Source: Clostridia bacterium (GTDB lineage: Bacteria > Bacillota > Clostridia > Saccharofermentanales > Saccharofermentanaceae). Taken from it: a stretch of DNA of 64,000 nt. Where the stretch lies: the NCBI GenBank assembly GCA_016287245.1, contig JAEEWG010000002.1, positions 1 to 64,000 on the forward strand. Direction: 5' to 3'. A model generated the notes under the pieces. It was not told the DNA's origin. It worked only from the letters and a program-made list of their open reading frames with translations, and did no database searches. The position numbers and the translations under genes are program-made. Below are positions 54,960 to 64,000 of this stretch, piece after piece. Position 1 is the stretch's first letter. Every line of letters starts with the position of its first letter.

Positions 54960-55919
54960 ATGATTGTTCCGAATGCGGATGTAAAAGCGAAGAACCGCCG
55001 TTTCTACGATGAAAAAGTCGCGCCCATGATCCAAAGCCGGTTCGGGCAGTACGCATGCCGGATCGCCGTAGGACTTTCCGGAGAAGGCTCGGACTGCTTC
55101 GGCTTTGATGACGAGATCTCCCGTGACCACGATTTCGGGACCGGCTGCTGCCTTTGGATAAAAACAGAAGATCTCGATAACTTTGGAAAGGATCTGGACC
55201 AGGCCTATACGGAGCTTGTGGCCGAGAAGGAGAGATCCTTCTATACCGAAAGATTAATGGAGCGCCGTGGTGTCATGACGATCCATGACTTTTATTCGAA
55301 TATCCTTCAGATCGACTGTAATACGGATGCCTGCGAGATGACCGAGAAGCAGTGGCTCTCCCTCGACCATTCGTGTCTGGCCACCGCCGTCAACGGCGAG
55401 GTCTATCGGGACGATCTCGGGGAGTTTACCGCCTTCCGTAATCTTCTTTTAAACTACTATCCGGACCGGGTGTGGCGCATCCGCATCGCCGAGAAGATGC
55501 ATATCTATTCCGCATCACTTCAGGTCAACTACGCGCGCTGCATGACGCGTGGCGATACGGTTGCCGCGCAGATCTGTAAGGTCAAGGGCATGGAAGCCGC
55601 GATGGAGCTTTTCTTCCTTCTAAAAAGGATCTATCCGCCGTACCATAAGTGGACCTATAGAGCGCTTCAGAAGTTAGATGAAAAAGGTGAGTTCTCGGCA
55701 AGGATCCGTGAACTTTCGGACACTCCCTGTAATCTTGAGGCCTGGGAGGATACCAGGTATCACCCGAATCGCCAGAACTTCAAGGACCGCATCGTCTCCC
55801 TTTCGGAAGACATCGGATATGACCTCGCGGAGATGCTGAAATTAAGTGGTTTTACGAAGCGTATGAATCCATATCTTGAGGCGGATATCAAGAGAATACT
55901 TCACCCTGATATGGTATAA
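54960..55919 (+). CDS. DUF4037 family protein, nucleotidyltransferase-like
   Basis: A 319-residue soluble protein. The N-terminal part has GLSGEGSDCFGFDDEISRDHDFG, a DUF4037 hallmark that resembles a nucleotidyltransferase active site (GS followed by spaced acidic residues). A helical C-terminal DUF4037 domain follows (RNLLLNYYPDRVWRIRIAEKM). Substrate and function are unknown in general. The start has GGGGAGGCAG upstream. It is transcribed alone, divergent from the sigma gene. Confidence 0.8.
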   Translation: MIVPNADVKAKNRRFYDEKVAPMIQSRFGQYACRIAVGLSGEGSDCFGFDDEISRDHDFGTGCCLWIKTEDLDNFGKDLDQAYTELVAEKERSFYTERLMERRGVMTIHDFYSNILQIDCNTDACEMTEKQWLSLDHSCLATAVNGEVYRDDLGEFTAFRNLLLNYYPDRVWRIRIAEKMHIYSASLQVNYARCMTRGDTVAAQICKVKGMEAAMELFFLLKRIYPPYHKWTYRALQKLDEKGEFSARIRELSDTPCNLEAWEDTRYHPNRQNFKDRIVSLSEDIGYDLAEMLKLSGFTKRMNPYLEADIKRILHPDMV

Positions 55920-55977
55920 TGAGCAACAAAGAAAGCGGGCGGAAAGTCTGCCCGGATTTAAGACGTAGAGGTGTATT

Positions 55978-56382
55978 ATGAAGATCTGTCCCAAGTGCAA
56001 TGCGCAGAACGGAAACACAGCTCCTGTATGTAAACACTGCGGAGCGAACCTCAATGAGACGCCGGATGTCGAGATCTCTTCGGAGCCAGAAGAGAAGACT
56101 CCATATAATCTGAATCTGTCGATCCTGTTTCTGGCTTTATCCTTTGCGGTATCCACGATCAAGATGCTGTTTAAAGATGCGGAGACGGAAGTGGTATTCC
56201 CTGCCGCCTATTTCATCTGCGTCGGACTCGGCATCGTTTTTCTGATTGCCGGACTTTTCTGCATTCGCGGTCTTCTGAAAGCAAAACCGGTCCCCGGCAA
56301 AGGCATCTTCGTCATCATGTTGGCGATCGTCGTTATTACACTTCTTATCTTCGATGTTACTATGATCACCGATTACATCTAA
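55978..56382 (+). CDS. zinc-ribbon membrane protein, small
   Basis: 134 residues. The N-terminal zinc ribbon (CPKC at 4-7, CKHC near 18-21) is followed by a short acidic linker and three hydrophobic segments (about 43-61, 72-92 and 101-130). The type is common in Firmicutes with no known function. It ends 16 bp before sbcD in the same direction and may be in its operon. AGAGGTGT precedes the ATG. Confidence 0.7.
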   Translation: MKICPKCNAQNGNTAPVCKHCGANLNETPDVEISSEPEEKTPYNLNLSILFLALSFAVSTIKMLFKDAETEVVFPAAYFICVGLGIVFLIAGLFCIRGLLKAKPVPGKGIFVIMLAIVVITLLIFDVTMITDYI

Positions 56383-56398
56383 GCGGGAGCAATACTAT

Positions 56399-57625
56399 AT
56401 GCGGATATACCACATCGCGGATCTTCACTTCGGAAAACTCGTCCATGGCCGCTCCATGATCGAGGATCAGAAGTTCTGGGTCGAAGAGTTCCTGAAAAAA
56501 TGCGATGAGGGGCATCCCGATGCTGTCCTGATCTGCGGCGATGTCTATGACCGGGCCAATCCGACCGGCGATGCGACCGATCTTCTTTCTTATTTTCTAA
56601 CGGAGCTGAACAGAAGAAATATCGCTGTTTTCATGATCGCCGGCAACCACGACAGCGGTCAGAAACTTCGCTTTGCCAGTGAGCTTCTGAAAAACGAGAA
56701 TATCCATATCTCCGGTGTGGCCAAAAAAGAACTTTATCACTTCACGATGGAAGATCCGGACGGCCCCGTAACTTTCTGGCTCCTTCCGTATATTTTCCCG
56801 GAAGTCGTGTCTCATCTTCTGGAAGACGACAGTATCCGTTCCTATTCCGAAGCGGTCCAGAAGATCATGAAGGCGCAGAAGATCGATACATCGGTACGAA
56901 ATGTCCTTCTTTGCCACCAGAATGTCGTCTCGGAGGGAAAAGGCGCCGAGCCCGGCGGTTCCGAATCTGTTGTCGGCGGTGTCGGACCTGTGGAAGCAAA
57001 TGTCTTCGATGATTTTGACTACGTGGCATTAGGCCACATCCATTCCGGTCTTTCCGTGGGAAAAGATACGGTCCGCTATGCCGGTACCCCTCTTTGCTAC
57101 CATTTCGATGAGACGAAGTTTGAGAAGAATAAGGGACTCGTGGAAGTGCTCCTTCCGAAAAAAGGCGAGGAACTCTCCGTCCACTCCATCCCGATCAAGC
57201 CGCTTCACAAGATGCGCTATATCGAAGGAACGAAAGAGGAAGTTTACGGAAGAGTCAGTGCCGAAGTCCTTCAGAATGAATATGTAGGTATCACCATCAC
57301 GGACCGCCGCATTGATCCGCAGATCGCAGGCTATCTTTCCGCCCTGATCGAGGAAAGAAACGGCACCCTTTTTACCCTCCAGTCTTCTTTTGATCCGACC
57401 GCATCTTCCGGCAAGACGGCTACCACCGCATCTGTCGAGGAAAAGCCGGTCGAGGATCTCTTTTCCGAGTTTTATACCGAGCAGCTCGGCGGCACTCCGC
57501 CGGACGATCAGGAGTATCAGCTCCTGTCCTTTATCGGAGATCTGGTCCGAAACCACGATTCTTCTGAAAAAGATCCCGAGAAGATCTTAGCCGAACTTCT
57601 GAAGATCACGGGAGGTGACGCATGA
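56399..57625 (+). CDS. sbcD: exonuclease SbcCD subunit D (SbcD/Mre11)
   Basis: A 408-residue metallophosphoesterase nuclease. Motifs: ADLHFGK, GDVYDRANP, AGNHDSG and ALGHIHSG, which supply the di-metal ligands of Mre11/SbcD enzymes. A C-terminal capping part follows. With SbcC it forms the ATP-driven nuclease that opens hairpins and protein-blocked DNA ends. Its stop overlaps the SbcC start by 4 bp (ATGA), so the two are translationally coupled. Confidence 0.93.
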   Translation: MRIYHIADLHFGKLVHGRSMIEDQKFWVEEFLKKCDEGHPDAVLICGDVYDRANPTGDATDLLSYFLTELNRRNIAVFMIAGNHDSGQKLRFASELLKNENIHISGVAKKELYHFTMEDPDGPVTFWLLPYIFPEVVSHLLEDDSIRSYSEAVQKIMKAQKIDTSVRNVLLCHQNVVSEGKGAEPGGSESVVGGVGPVEANVFDDFDYVALGHIHSGLSVGKDTVRYAGTPLCYHFDETKFEKNKGLVEVLLPKKGEELSVHSIPIKPLHKMRYIEGTKEEVYGRVSAEVLQNEYVGITITDRRIDPQIAGYLSALIEERNGTLFTLQSSFDPTASSGKTATTASVEEKPVEDLFSEFYTEQLGGTPPDDQEYQLLSFIGDLVRNHDSSEKDPEKILAELLKITGGDA

Positions 57626-60600
57626 GACCTTTACGTTTGCGCATGAAGGCATTCATCTCCTATAAGAATGAAACGACCGTGGATTTCACGAAAATGACGG
57701 ACGGCCTCTTCCTCATCAAGGGCGGTACCGGCGCCGGTAAGACCACAATCTTCGACGGCATCATGTTCGCCCTCTTCGGACGTTCCGGAGGATCGGAGAG
57801 AAATAATCAGACGAAGGAAAGCTTCCACAGTAATCTGGTGCCGAAGAGCGAAGATACCGAAGTCGAGCTTACCTTCCTTCAGGATGGAAAAGAATATAGA
57901 GTCGTAAGGAAGATCCATTTTAGAAAAAGCAGGACCGGCGACGAATATACCCTCGCACCGGTTTCCGCCACGCTCTACTTGCCGGACGGCGGCCTTCCGA
58001 TCTCCGCAAATGTCACCGAGAAGATCGAAGAGATCATCGGCCTTAATGACTCCCAGTTCGAGCGGATCATCATGCTCGCCCAGGGCGAGTTTGAGAAATT
58101 CCTTCTGGCCGACAGTAAAGATAAATACGATATCCTCCAGAAGATCTTCGATAACTCCATCTATACGCGCTATGCCGATGCGATCAGCGGCACCATGAAG
58201 CTTCTTTCCGACAGAAGAAAAGATGCCATGACCGCGATCGAAAACCAGATGGTCAATTCCTTCCTCATGCCGGAAGATCTGGAAGAAGGATCGAAATACC
58301 ACTACGGTTCTCCCGAGCTTTTGACTGCCTTAGAAGAACTGGTCAAAGAAGACGAAAAGAAGATCAAGGCACTTGATGAGGATCTTCTGAAAAAGCAGAA
58401 AGTGGCCGATGATCTTAACAGAAAGCACGCCGCTGCCGAAACGAATAACGGCCTTCTTGACGAACTGGACGAGAAGAAGAAAAGACGTCAGGAACTCCTT
58501 CTGGAAAAAGAGGAGATGGCCGATCTTTCTTCCCGATACGAAAGTGTCCTGCTCGTATTCAACAAGATCCTCCCGCTTCTGAATCAGAAGGATCAGAAAG
58601 AAAATGATCTGAAGGAGACCGAAGGATCGATCAAGATCCTTTCTTCCGAGATCGAAAAAACCGAGAAGGAAGCGAAGGCCCGAAAAGAGCAGTGCGAGAA
58701 GGATCAGTCTTCCCAGAAAGAAGCCGACCAGTTCAAAGAGCAGGCCGCCTCAAAGACCGCCCTTCTTCCGAAGTACGATGAGTTAAATGAGCTCCTGGAC
58801 CGTATCTCCATGCGTCAGAAAAAACTGGAAGAGGATAAAGAGACACTTAAGAAAAAAGAGACCGAGCTTGAATCTCTCATTAAGTCCATAACGGAAGAAA
58901 ACGAAGAGATCGGCAAGCTTCAGAATGTCGAGTCCGAAAGAGCACAGAAAGAGAATCTTTTTGAGCAGAGCAGAATGAAGAAGGACGAACTTACTTCGCT
59001 CCAAACTTCTCTGGAAGCCATCGCAAAAGAAGAGAAAGATCTTCAGAAAAAGAGCGAGGGCTACATGGCTCTCGAAGAAGCTGCGAAGCAGGAAAAGAAG
59101 ATCTACGATAGTAAATACGATCTTTTCATCAGTAACCAGTCTGCCGTGATCGCCGGAAAGACCAGCGAGGATCTCGAAAAACTCGGCGAGGTGGACTGCC
59201 CAGTCTGCGGCACGCACCTCATAAAAGGGCAGAAGATCCACTTTGCGAAAGCCGAAGGCGAGATCGTCACGCAGGACGACGTAAATGAAGCGAAAGCCGC
59301 CTTCGAAAAAGCGGAAGCAAAGAGAGCGGAAAGGAATAAAGAGATCTTAGCGCAGAAGTCTGCCGTAGAGACGAAAAAGGAAGAACTTCTAAAAAGTGCC
59401 AAGGTCCTTCTGAAAGAAGAGATCTCCTGGGAAGATCTCTCCGCCCAATCTTTCCTTTCGAAGAAGATCGAAGAGGCTGACGCTCAGATCCGAAAGCTTT
59501 CGGAAGAAGCAGCAAGCTTAAAGAAGAAATGCGATCGTCTGAAGGAACTCTCTGACAGCCTCAGGAAGAATACCGAGAAGAACACGAAACTTGTCGGGGA
59601 AGTCGGATCCCTTACTACCGGAATCGATAAGGAAGAAAAAGAATTCTCCGGCTGGAAGAAAGATGTCGAGAAGATAAAGAAGGGTCTCGAGTTCGGTTCT
59701 AAAAAAGAAGCGGAAGCGAATATCCTGGACCTGGAGAAAAAGGCGCAGGTCCTTCTGGATCTGATCAGTAAGAATAAAGCCGCGCTCGAAGAGGCAGAGA
59801 AGACTCTTTCTGCTCTCCATGCCTCTCATAAGGAAAAGACCGCCCAGCAGCAGAAGCTGCAAAAAGAGATCGAAGACACCGGAAACGCTCTCCTTAAGCT
59901 TCTTAAGGAGAATAAGATCGGTTCCGAAGAAGATGCGAAGAAGCGCCTGGACGGGATCGAAGATCCGGAAGAGTGGCTCAAGGAAACAAACGATACTCTC
60001 ATCGCCTACGATAACGAAGTGAAGAATACGAATGAGCGGATCGCCGTCCTTACGAAGCAGACAGAGAAACTGACCCGTGTCGATATAGATGCCCTTGCGG
60101 AAGAATTAACTGCGGCCCTTGAAAGCCGCGATCAGGCGCAGACTCTGCTGTCGGATATGAAGGCGCCTTTTGAGAACCATAAGCAGACCTGTGAGCTGGT
60201 AAAGAAAAAGAAGACAGATCTTGCGGATACCGAGAAAGCCTGGGTCATGATCGAGAAGCTCTCCCGCATCGCTATGGGATCGAATGCCGAGGGCGGTAAG
60301 ATGAACTTTGCCCGATATGTCATGGGCAGCCACTTCAAGGAAGTCCTTGAGATGGCCAATCTCCGTCTCGATAAGATGACCGGCGGAAAATACCAGTTCA
60401 ACCATAAGACCACGGCCGACTATAGAAATGCGCAGGCCGGTCTCGATGTGGAAGTTTACGATCAGATCGAGGATGCCACGATCTCGAAGCAGAGCCTGTC
60501 GGGTGGCGAGAAGTTCCTCGTCTCCATGTGCCTGGCGCTGGGGCTTTCGGATGTGACGCAGAACCGTTCCGGAGGAAAAGCACTCGATACGCTCTTTATC

Positions 60601-60807
60601 GATGAGGGCTTCGGTTCCCTCGATGATGAATACCTCGATATGGCTATGAATGTTCTTAACAGCCTGACGGATAACAACAACCGCCTGGTCGGCATTATCT
60701 CCCACATCGACACGCTCGATGAATGCATCCACCAGAAGATCTGCGTGAGAAAGGGTGCAAAGCATACAGGAAGCATAGTCGATTACGAAGGAATATACGA
60801 GAAGTAA
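57622..60807 (+). CDS. sbcC: exonuclease SbcCD subunit C (SbcC/Rad50)
   Basis: A 1061-residue SMC-like ATPase, close to the family's usual size. Walker A GGTGAGKTTIFDGI is near residues 35-48. Two long charged coiled-coils flank the zinc hook CPVC (about 526-529). The C-terminal half-domain has the signature LSGGEKFLVSMCLALGLSD and Walker B TLFIDEGFGSLD. It bridges and holds DNA ends for SbcD. The 4-bp overlap with sbcD fixes the start. A HAD phosphatase gene follows after 13 bp. Confidence 0.93.
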   Translation: MRPLRLRMKAFISYKNETTVDFTKMTDGLFLIKGGTGAGKTTIFDGIMFALFGRSGGSERNNQTKESFHSNLVPKSEDTEVELTFLQDGKEYRVVRKIHFRKSRTGDEYTLAPVSATLYLPDGGLPISANVTEKIEEIIGLNDSQFERIIMLAQGEFEKFLLADSKDKYDILQKIFDNSIYTRYADAISGTMKLLSDRRKDAMTAIENQMVNSFLMPEDLEEGSKYHYGSPELLTALEELVKEDEKKIKALDEDLLKKQKVADDLNRKHAAAETNNGLLDELDEKKKRRQELLLEKEEMADLSSRYESVLLVFNKILPLLNQKDQKENDLKETEGSIKILSSEIEKTEKEAKARKEQCEKDQSSQKEADQFKEQAASKTALLPKYDELNELLDRISMRQKKLEEDKETLKKKETELESLIKSITEENEEIGKLQNVESERAQKENLFEQSRMKKDELTSLQTSLEAIAKEEKDLQKKSEGYMALEEAAKQEKKIYDSKYDLFISNQSAVIAGKTSEDLEKLGEVDCPVCGTHLIKGQKIHFAKAEGEIVTQDDVNEAKAAFEKAEAKRAERNKEILAQKSAVETKKEELLKSAKVLLKEEISWEDLSAQSFLSKKIEEADAQIRKLSEEAASLKKKCDRLKELSDSLRKNTEKNTKLVGEVGSLTTGIDKEEKEFSGWKKDVEKIKKGLEFGSKKEAEANILDLEKKAQVLLDLISKNKAALEEAEKTLSALHASHKEKTAQQQKLQKEIEDTGNALLKLLKENKIGSEEDAKKRLDGIEDPEEWLKETNDTLIAYDNEVKNTNERIAVLTKQTEKLTRVDIDALAEELTAALESRDQAQTLLSDMKAPFENHKQTCELVKKKKTDLADTEKAWVMIEKLSRIAMGSNAEGGKMNFARYVMGSHFKEVLEMANLRLDKMTGGKYQFNHKTTADYRNAQAGLDVEVYDQIEDATISKQSLSGGEKFLVSMCLALGLSDVTQNRSGGKALDTLFIDEGFGSLDDEYLDMAMNVLNSLTDNNNRLVGIISHIDTLDECIHQKICVRKGAKHTGSIVDYEGIYEK

Positions 60808-60820
60808 GGAAAGGAAAAGA

Positions 60821-61474
60821 ATGGAGAGAATCAGCAACTATAAGTACCTCTTCTTTGACCTGGATGGCACATTGACGCAGTCAGAGTTCGGCATTATCGA
60901 TTCTGTGCTCTATGCCTTAAATAACCTGGGGATCGAGGAGTCCGACAGAGAAAAACTAAAGAAGTTCATCGGCCCTCCGCTCTTTGATTCGTTTTCGAAT
61001 TACTATCACATGGATCAGCAGAAGGCGGATGAGGCCGTGCGTCTCTACCGCGAGATCTATGAAGTGAAAGGCGTCTATAACCAGCCGCTCTACGAGGGCA
61101 TTAAGGATGTTCTCGAAAGACTTACGAAGGACGGATTCACGCTTTTTGTTGTGACCTCCAAGCCCACGGAAATGGCGGAGATCGTCCTAAAGCACGACGG
61201 CATCCGTGAATTCTTCAAAGAGGTCATTGGTCCCTCCCGAAAAGAACGGCATTATGATAAGGAGTGTCTCATTCGAAAAGCACTGTCCCTTCTGGGTGAG
61301 TATTCCGAAACGGCTCCACTTTCTCTCATGATCGGCGACCGCCACTACGATATCGAAGGCGCGGTAAGAGCCGGCATCGATTCCATGGGTGTCCTTTATG
61401 GCTACGGCTCAAGAGAAGAACTGGAAGGTGCCGGTGCGACCTATATCGTGGAAACTCCGGAGGAGATCTTCTGA
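60821..61474 (+). CDS. HAD-superfamily phosphatase (phosphoglycolate-phosphatase-like)
   Basis: A 217-residue HAD hydrolase. Motif I FFDLDGTLTQSE (nucleophile Asp near 14), a small helical cap about 20-85, motif II VVTSKP, the motif III Lys around KERHYDKECLI and motif IV MIGDRHYDIEGA. This is the PGP/Gph-like branch that cleaves phosphate from small metabolites; the substrate is not certain. It lies 13 bp after sbcC with GGAAAGGAAA as ribosome site and is probably co-transcribed. Its 3' end is 3 bp from the convergent dikinase gene. Confidence 0.85.
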   Translation: MERISNYKYLFFDLDGTLTQSEFGIIDSVLYALNNLGIEESDREKLKKFIGPPLFDSFSNYYHMDQQKADEAVRLYREIYEVKGVYNQPLYEGIKDVLERLTKDGFTLFVVTSKPTEMAEIVLKHDGIREFFKEVIGPSRKERHYDKECLIRKALSLLGEYSETAPLSLMIGDRHYDIEGAVRAGIDSMGVLYGYGSREELEGAGATYIVETPEEIF

Positions 61475-61477
61475 GTC

Positions 61478-63898
61478 TTAGCTCTCTATTTTGGTAACTG
61501 TTCCGGCGGCTCCGTCCACGACGACGGTGTCGCCGGTTTTTAGTACTGTCGTTGCATTCCCGCATCCCACTACTGCAGGGATGCCGAATTCACGTGCCAC
61601 GATCGCCGCATGCGACAGCGGTGCCCCGATATCCGTCACGATGGCCGACACCCGCGGGAACACCAGGGTCCATCCGATATTTGTAGATACCGTCACGAGG
61701 ATATCTCCCTGCTCGATTTGATCGATATCCGCAACATCTGTGATCACACGAACGGTCCCCGTGACCTTGCCTGCCGCGCCCGGAAATCCCTTGACGTCGG
61801 AAGATACCGCCGCGCTCGCACCACCGACGCCCACAGTTCCGTCTGCGCCCTTCGCGCCCATCGCAGCCGCCCGTTCCGCTTCGGCCGTCTCATCGAGATA
61901 GACGTCGCTTCTTCGATTTGGATCTTCCATCCAGGCTTTCGGATCAAAGCGTCCGACGATCAGCATCGGGAACGACGGCTGTGTCAGATAACGCGAATAA
62001 GTTTCCTTGCGCTTGCTGATCCGATCACGGACAGGAAGATCCTTTCCTTCCGTAAGAGCAAATGCTTCGTCGATAGTGAGCATGAAGAGGTCGTCTTCCA
62101 GACCATTGACGATACCGATCCTTCGCAGATATTCTCTAAAGACACTGAAGATCCAGACGCCTTTGCTCCGGAGATCCTCGCGGAAAAGATTCGCCTGAGC
62201 GAATTTCCTGATCTTCTTATCGATCCATTTCTTCTTTGATGGATACGTAGTCTTAAACTCGGAAAGTGCCTCTTCAAAGGCTTTCTCCTGTGCCTCTCTC
62301 ATGGCATGCAGATCCATGCCGCTTGCCTTATGCTGCTCCAATCTCTCATCAAGGAAAGACGGATCTTCGTACGGACGGGGAGAAGCCAGTTCCATCTCAT
62401 CGACCGAGCGGTGCCCGCAGGTACGGATATACTCGTCCTTGCTGATTCGACCATTGAGGACATCTTCGAGAAGGAGGAGAGGCTTCATGCAGTCGAGGGT
62501 GCCGACACAGCCTCCGCACAAGCGGTTGGACATTTCCTCTCCCGCGACCTTCGTGATCTTCTTTCTGGTCCCGAACAGCGGCGCCAACGACGTTCCGCTC
62601 GCTCCCATGATGGCCGATAACCCATCGTTGAGTTTCGGAAGAAGATTCCTGTCCCAGTATTCCTTCAGTGCAGGATTACTGTCGAGCCCACGGATCTCGG
62701 TCATGAGTGTGCGGCAGATCGAAGGAAGCTCCTCGACCATCTTCTTCTTTTCTTTCTTACTGAGCTTAGACTTATTCTTCGGGAAGACGATCTTCTTGAT
62801 GTGCTTCCAGAAATCTCTCTTACTGAAAGGAGAAAGAGGGACCGACACGCCGGCAGGGATCGTCCCGACCAGGTCCGTGATGGCATTGACCGCCTTCTTC
62901 TCCGAGACCCCGAAGCTCACAAGCCCCGAGCAGATGACGGAGATATTCATGTAGGGCTGTCCGTCGATATTATCGAGCCAGTCCGGGAATCCCAGTAGTT
63001 CATTGATCTTCTCTAAAGCACTGAACGTCATGGGCGTGACCGGTTTTTGGAAGATCTCGCCGACGTTGGTCCTTGTCAGCATCTTATATCCCGAGCGTGT
63101 TCCGTTGACCGAATATGTCTCCATATCCAGCCGCCGAAGTGTCGTGATCGGCCGGGCCTGGAGGATATATACCTTTCCGCCGGATACTGCCCACTCGATA
63201 TCCATCGGGACACCATAGGCTTTTCGGATCTTCCTGCAGTAGTTGCCGAGCTCTTTAGCATAGCGCTTGAATTCTGAGGGCCCCGAGTAGCTGTACTTGA
63301 TGGCTCCGATCCGAAACTCCGATGCATTCTCGGATCCGGAGACGAGTTTTTCGCCTTCTCCCTCTACATAGTTTCCGACCATATAATCATCTTTCCCGGA
63401 GATGACATCGGAGGTGAAGACCACGCCTGCGTATTTCGGGGAGACGAATTTCTGGATGACGACCGCGATCTTTGCTCCCTCAGAATCAGAATCTCCAGAA
63501 GGCTGAACCTCTCCCGCCATGTGTCCGGTATATTCTTCCACCCGAGCGCTTCTGGCCGACGCCGCTACCTCTGTAACAGCGTTACAAATGCCTTCCACCC
63601 GGACATTTGTGAGGGTTTCGTACTGTCCGGCAAACGAGGCTTCGCTCCCGTCCTCGCAGAGGGCAGAGGAGCGGACAGCATAGGTATTTCGAGGGCTCAG
63701 GCGGGTGACCAGCTCGGACACTTCGGCCAGGGCTTCCTCTCTGACATCTCCATTTTCAAATGCATCGGCGATGAGGACATAGCCTTTCGGGACCGGAAGT
63801 TTCAGTTCCCGGATCAGGCGGGCAAGGGATCCAGCCTTTCCACCGGTTCGGGGAAGTATCTCAGAGGGGATTTTGTTTAGCGGATAGAGATATGCCAT
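61478..63898 (-). CDS. PEP-synthase-related dikinase, rifampin-phosphotransferase-like
   Basis: An 806-residue enzyme with an N-terminal ATP-grasp (PPDK_N-type) domain about 10-260 (GGKAGSLARLIRELKLPVPKGYVL, then PITTLRR). A central domain opens RTNVGEIFQKPVTPMTFS, like the substrate domain of rifampin phosphotransferases. The C-terminal swivelling domain carries the catalytic His (near 763) in APLSHAAIVAREFGIPAVVG. Pyruvate-water dikinases share the outer domains, but the domain order with a short central part fits the Rph-type. The substrate is unknown; an antibiotic is possible. The upstream gene ends 10 bp before the start. Confidence 0.8.
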   Translation of the reverse strand: MAYLYPLNKIPSEILPRTGGKAGSLARLIRELKLPVPKGYVLIADAFENGDVREEALAEVSELVTRLSPRNTYAVRSSALCEDGSEASFAGQYETLTNVRVEGICNAVTEVAASARSARVEEYTGHMAGEVQPSGDSDSEGAKIAVVIQKFVSPKYAGVVFTSDVISGKDDYMVGNYVEGEGEKLVSGSENASEFRIGAIKYSYSGPSEFKRYAKELGNYCRKIRKAYGVPMDIEWAVSGGKVYILQARPITTLRRLDMETYSVNGTRSGYKMLTRTNVGEIFQKPVTPMTFSALEKINELLGFPDWLDNIDGQPYMNISVICSGLVSFGVSEKKAVNAITDLVGTIPAGVSVPLSPFSKRDFWKHIKKIVFPKNKSKLSKKEKKKMVEELPSICRTLMTEIRGLDSNPALKEYWDRNLLPKLNDGLSAIMGASGTSLAPLFGTRKKITKVAGEEMSNRLCGGCVGTLDCMKPLLLLEDVLNGRISKDEYIRTCGHRSVDEMELASPRPYEDPSFLDERLEQHKASGMDLHAMREAQEKAFEEALSEFKTTYPSKKKWIDKKIRKFAQANLFREDLRSKGVWIFSVFREYLRRIGIVNGLEDDLFMLTIDEAFALTEGKDLPVRDRISKRKETYSRYLTQPSFPMLIVGRFDPKAWMEDPNRRSDVYLDETAEAERAAAMGAKGADGTVGVGGASAAVSSDVKGFPGAAGKVTGTVRVITDVADIDQIEQGDILVTVSTNIGWTLVFPRVSAIVTDIGAPLSHAAIVAREFGIPAVVGCGNATTVLKTGDTVVVDGAAGTVTKIES

Positions 63899-63908
63899 GT
63901 GCCCCTCC

Positions 63909-64000
63909 TCATTCTGCCAGCAAAAGATCGACGCGCATGTCGATATATTTCTGAAGGACCTTCTCGTCCGTGAGATCGATCCCGAAATCCTTCCGGATAT
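63909..64000 (-). CDS. C-terminal end of a gene upstream of the dikinase (partial)
   Basis: The last 29 codons of a minus-strand gene that continues beyond the window, ending KVLQKYIDMRVDLLLAE. The stop lies 10 bp before the dikinase ATG, with GAGGAGGGG between, so the two are in one operon. The ending resembles those of some TetR-family regulators, but too little is visible to assign it. Confidence 0.55.
   Translation of the reverse strand, partial: IRKDFGIDLTDEKVLQKYIDMRVDLLLAE

Overview
The window looks like a chromosome segment from a Clostridia-type Firmicute (Bacillota), probably an anaerobe of a gut or rumen community. The basis is the gene repertoire: an iron-containing alcohol dehydrogenase, YknY/MacB-type and heterodimeric ABC systems, PhoU-type Na/Pi transport, an OPT-PqqD pair, and Pro/Thr-linked secreted proteins with CBM2-like or FN3 modules. 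Strong AGGAGG-type ribosome sites and several GTG/TTG starts fit the same group. No rRNA, complete tRNA or CRISPR array was seen.

Positions 1-13045 are accessory DNA. They hold a broken tyrosine integrase at the left edge. Next comes a 3060-residue secreted RHS/YD-repeat polymorphic toxin with a C-terminal AHH-type nuclease, followed by its immunity gene and a second small gene. After that lie two copies of a 72-bp sequence made of a tRNA-Ser 3' end plus its terminator. Each copy has 12-bp-period arm repeats exactly 132 bp upstream. I read these as two stacked right-hand attachment sites of related integrative elements. The 2-kb piece between them carries only a DUF4143 ATPase.

Positions 13046-28517 are a mixed chromosomal region: an HTH/GyrI-like regulator, a second DUF4143 ATPase, a membrane protein, an OPT transporter with a PqqD protein and a small membrane protein, a NUDIX-APH fusion preceded by a GNAT remnant, an AEC transporter, a methyltransferase, a GNAT-nitroreductase fusion, two tandem carbohydrate ABC permeases with partly homogenised sequence, a lipoprotein and a MATE exporter.

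Positions 28518-44700 hold a HerA-like ATPase with a TerB/zinc-ribbon partner, an FtsX-type ABC transporter, a heterodimeric ABC exporter, and a phosphate module. In the phosphate module an Na/Pi-PhoU protein is divergent from a PhoB/PhoR pair, with three 11-bp-phased Pho-box-like repeats between them. A large secreted beta-helix protein follows.

Positions 44700-45020 contain the most unusual structure: five tandem 37-nt inverted-repeat units at 51-52-bp period, with compensatory changes in the arms. From 45177 to 64000 come a hybrid histidine kinase, a three-gene two-component operon, an alcohol dehydrogenase, an ECF sigma/anti-sigma pair, a DUF4037 protein, zinc-ribbon membrane proteins, SbcD/SbcC, a HAD phosphatase, a rifampin-phosphotransferase-like dikinase and the end of one more gene.
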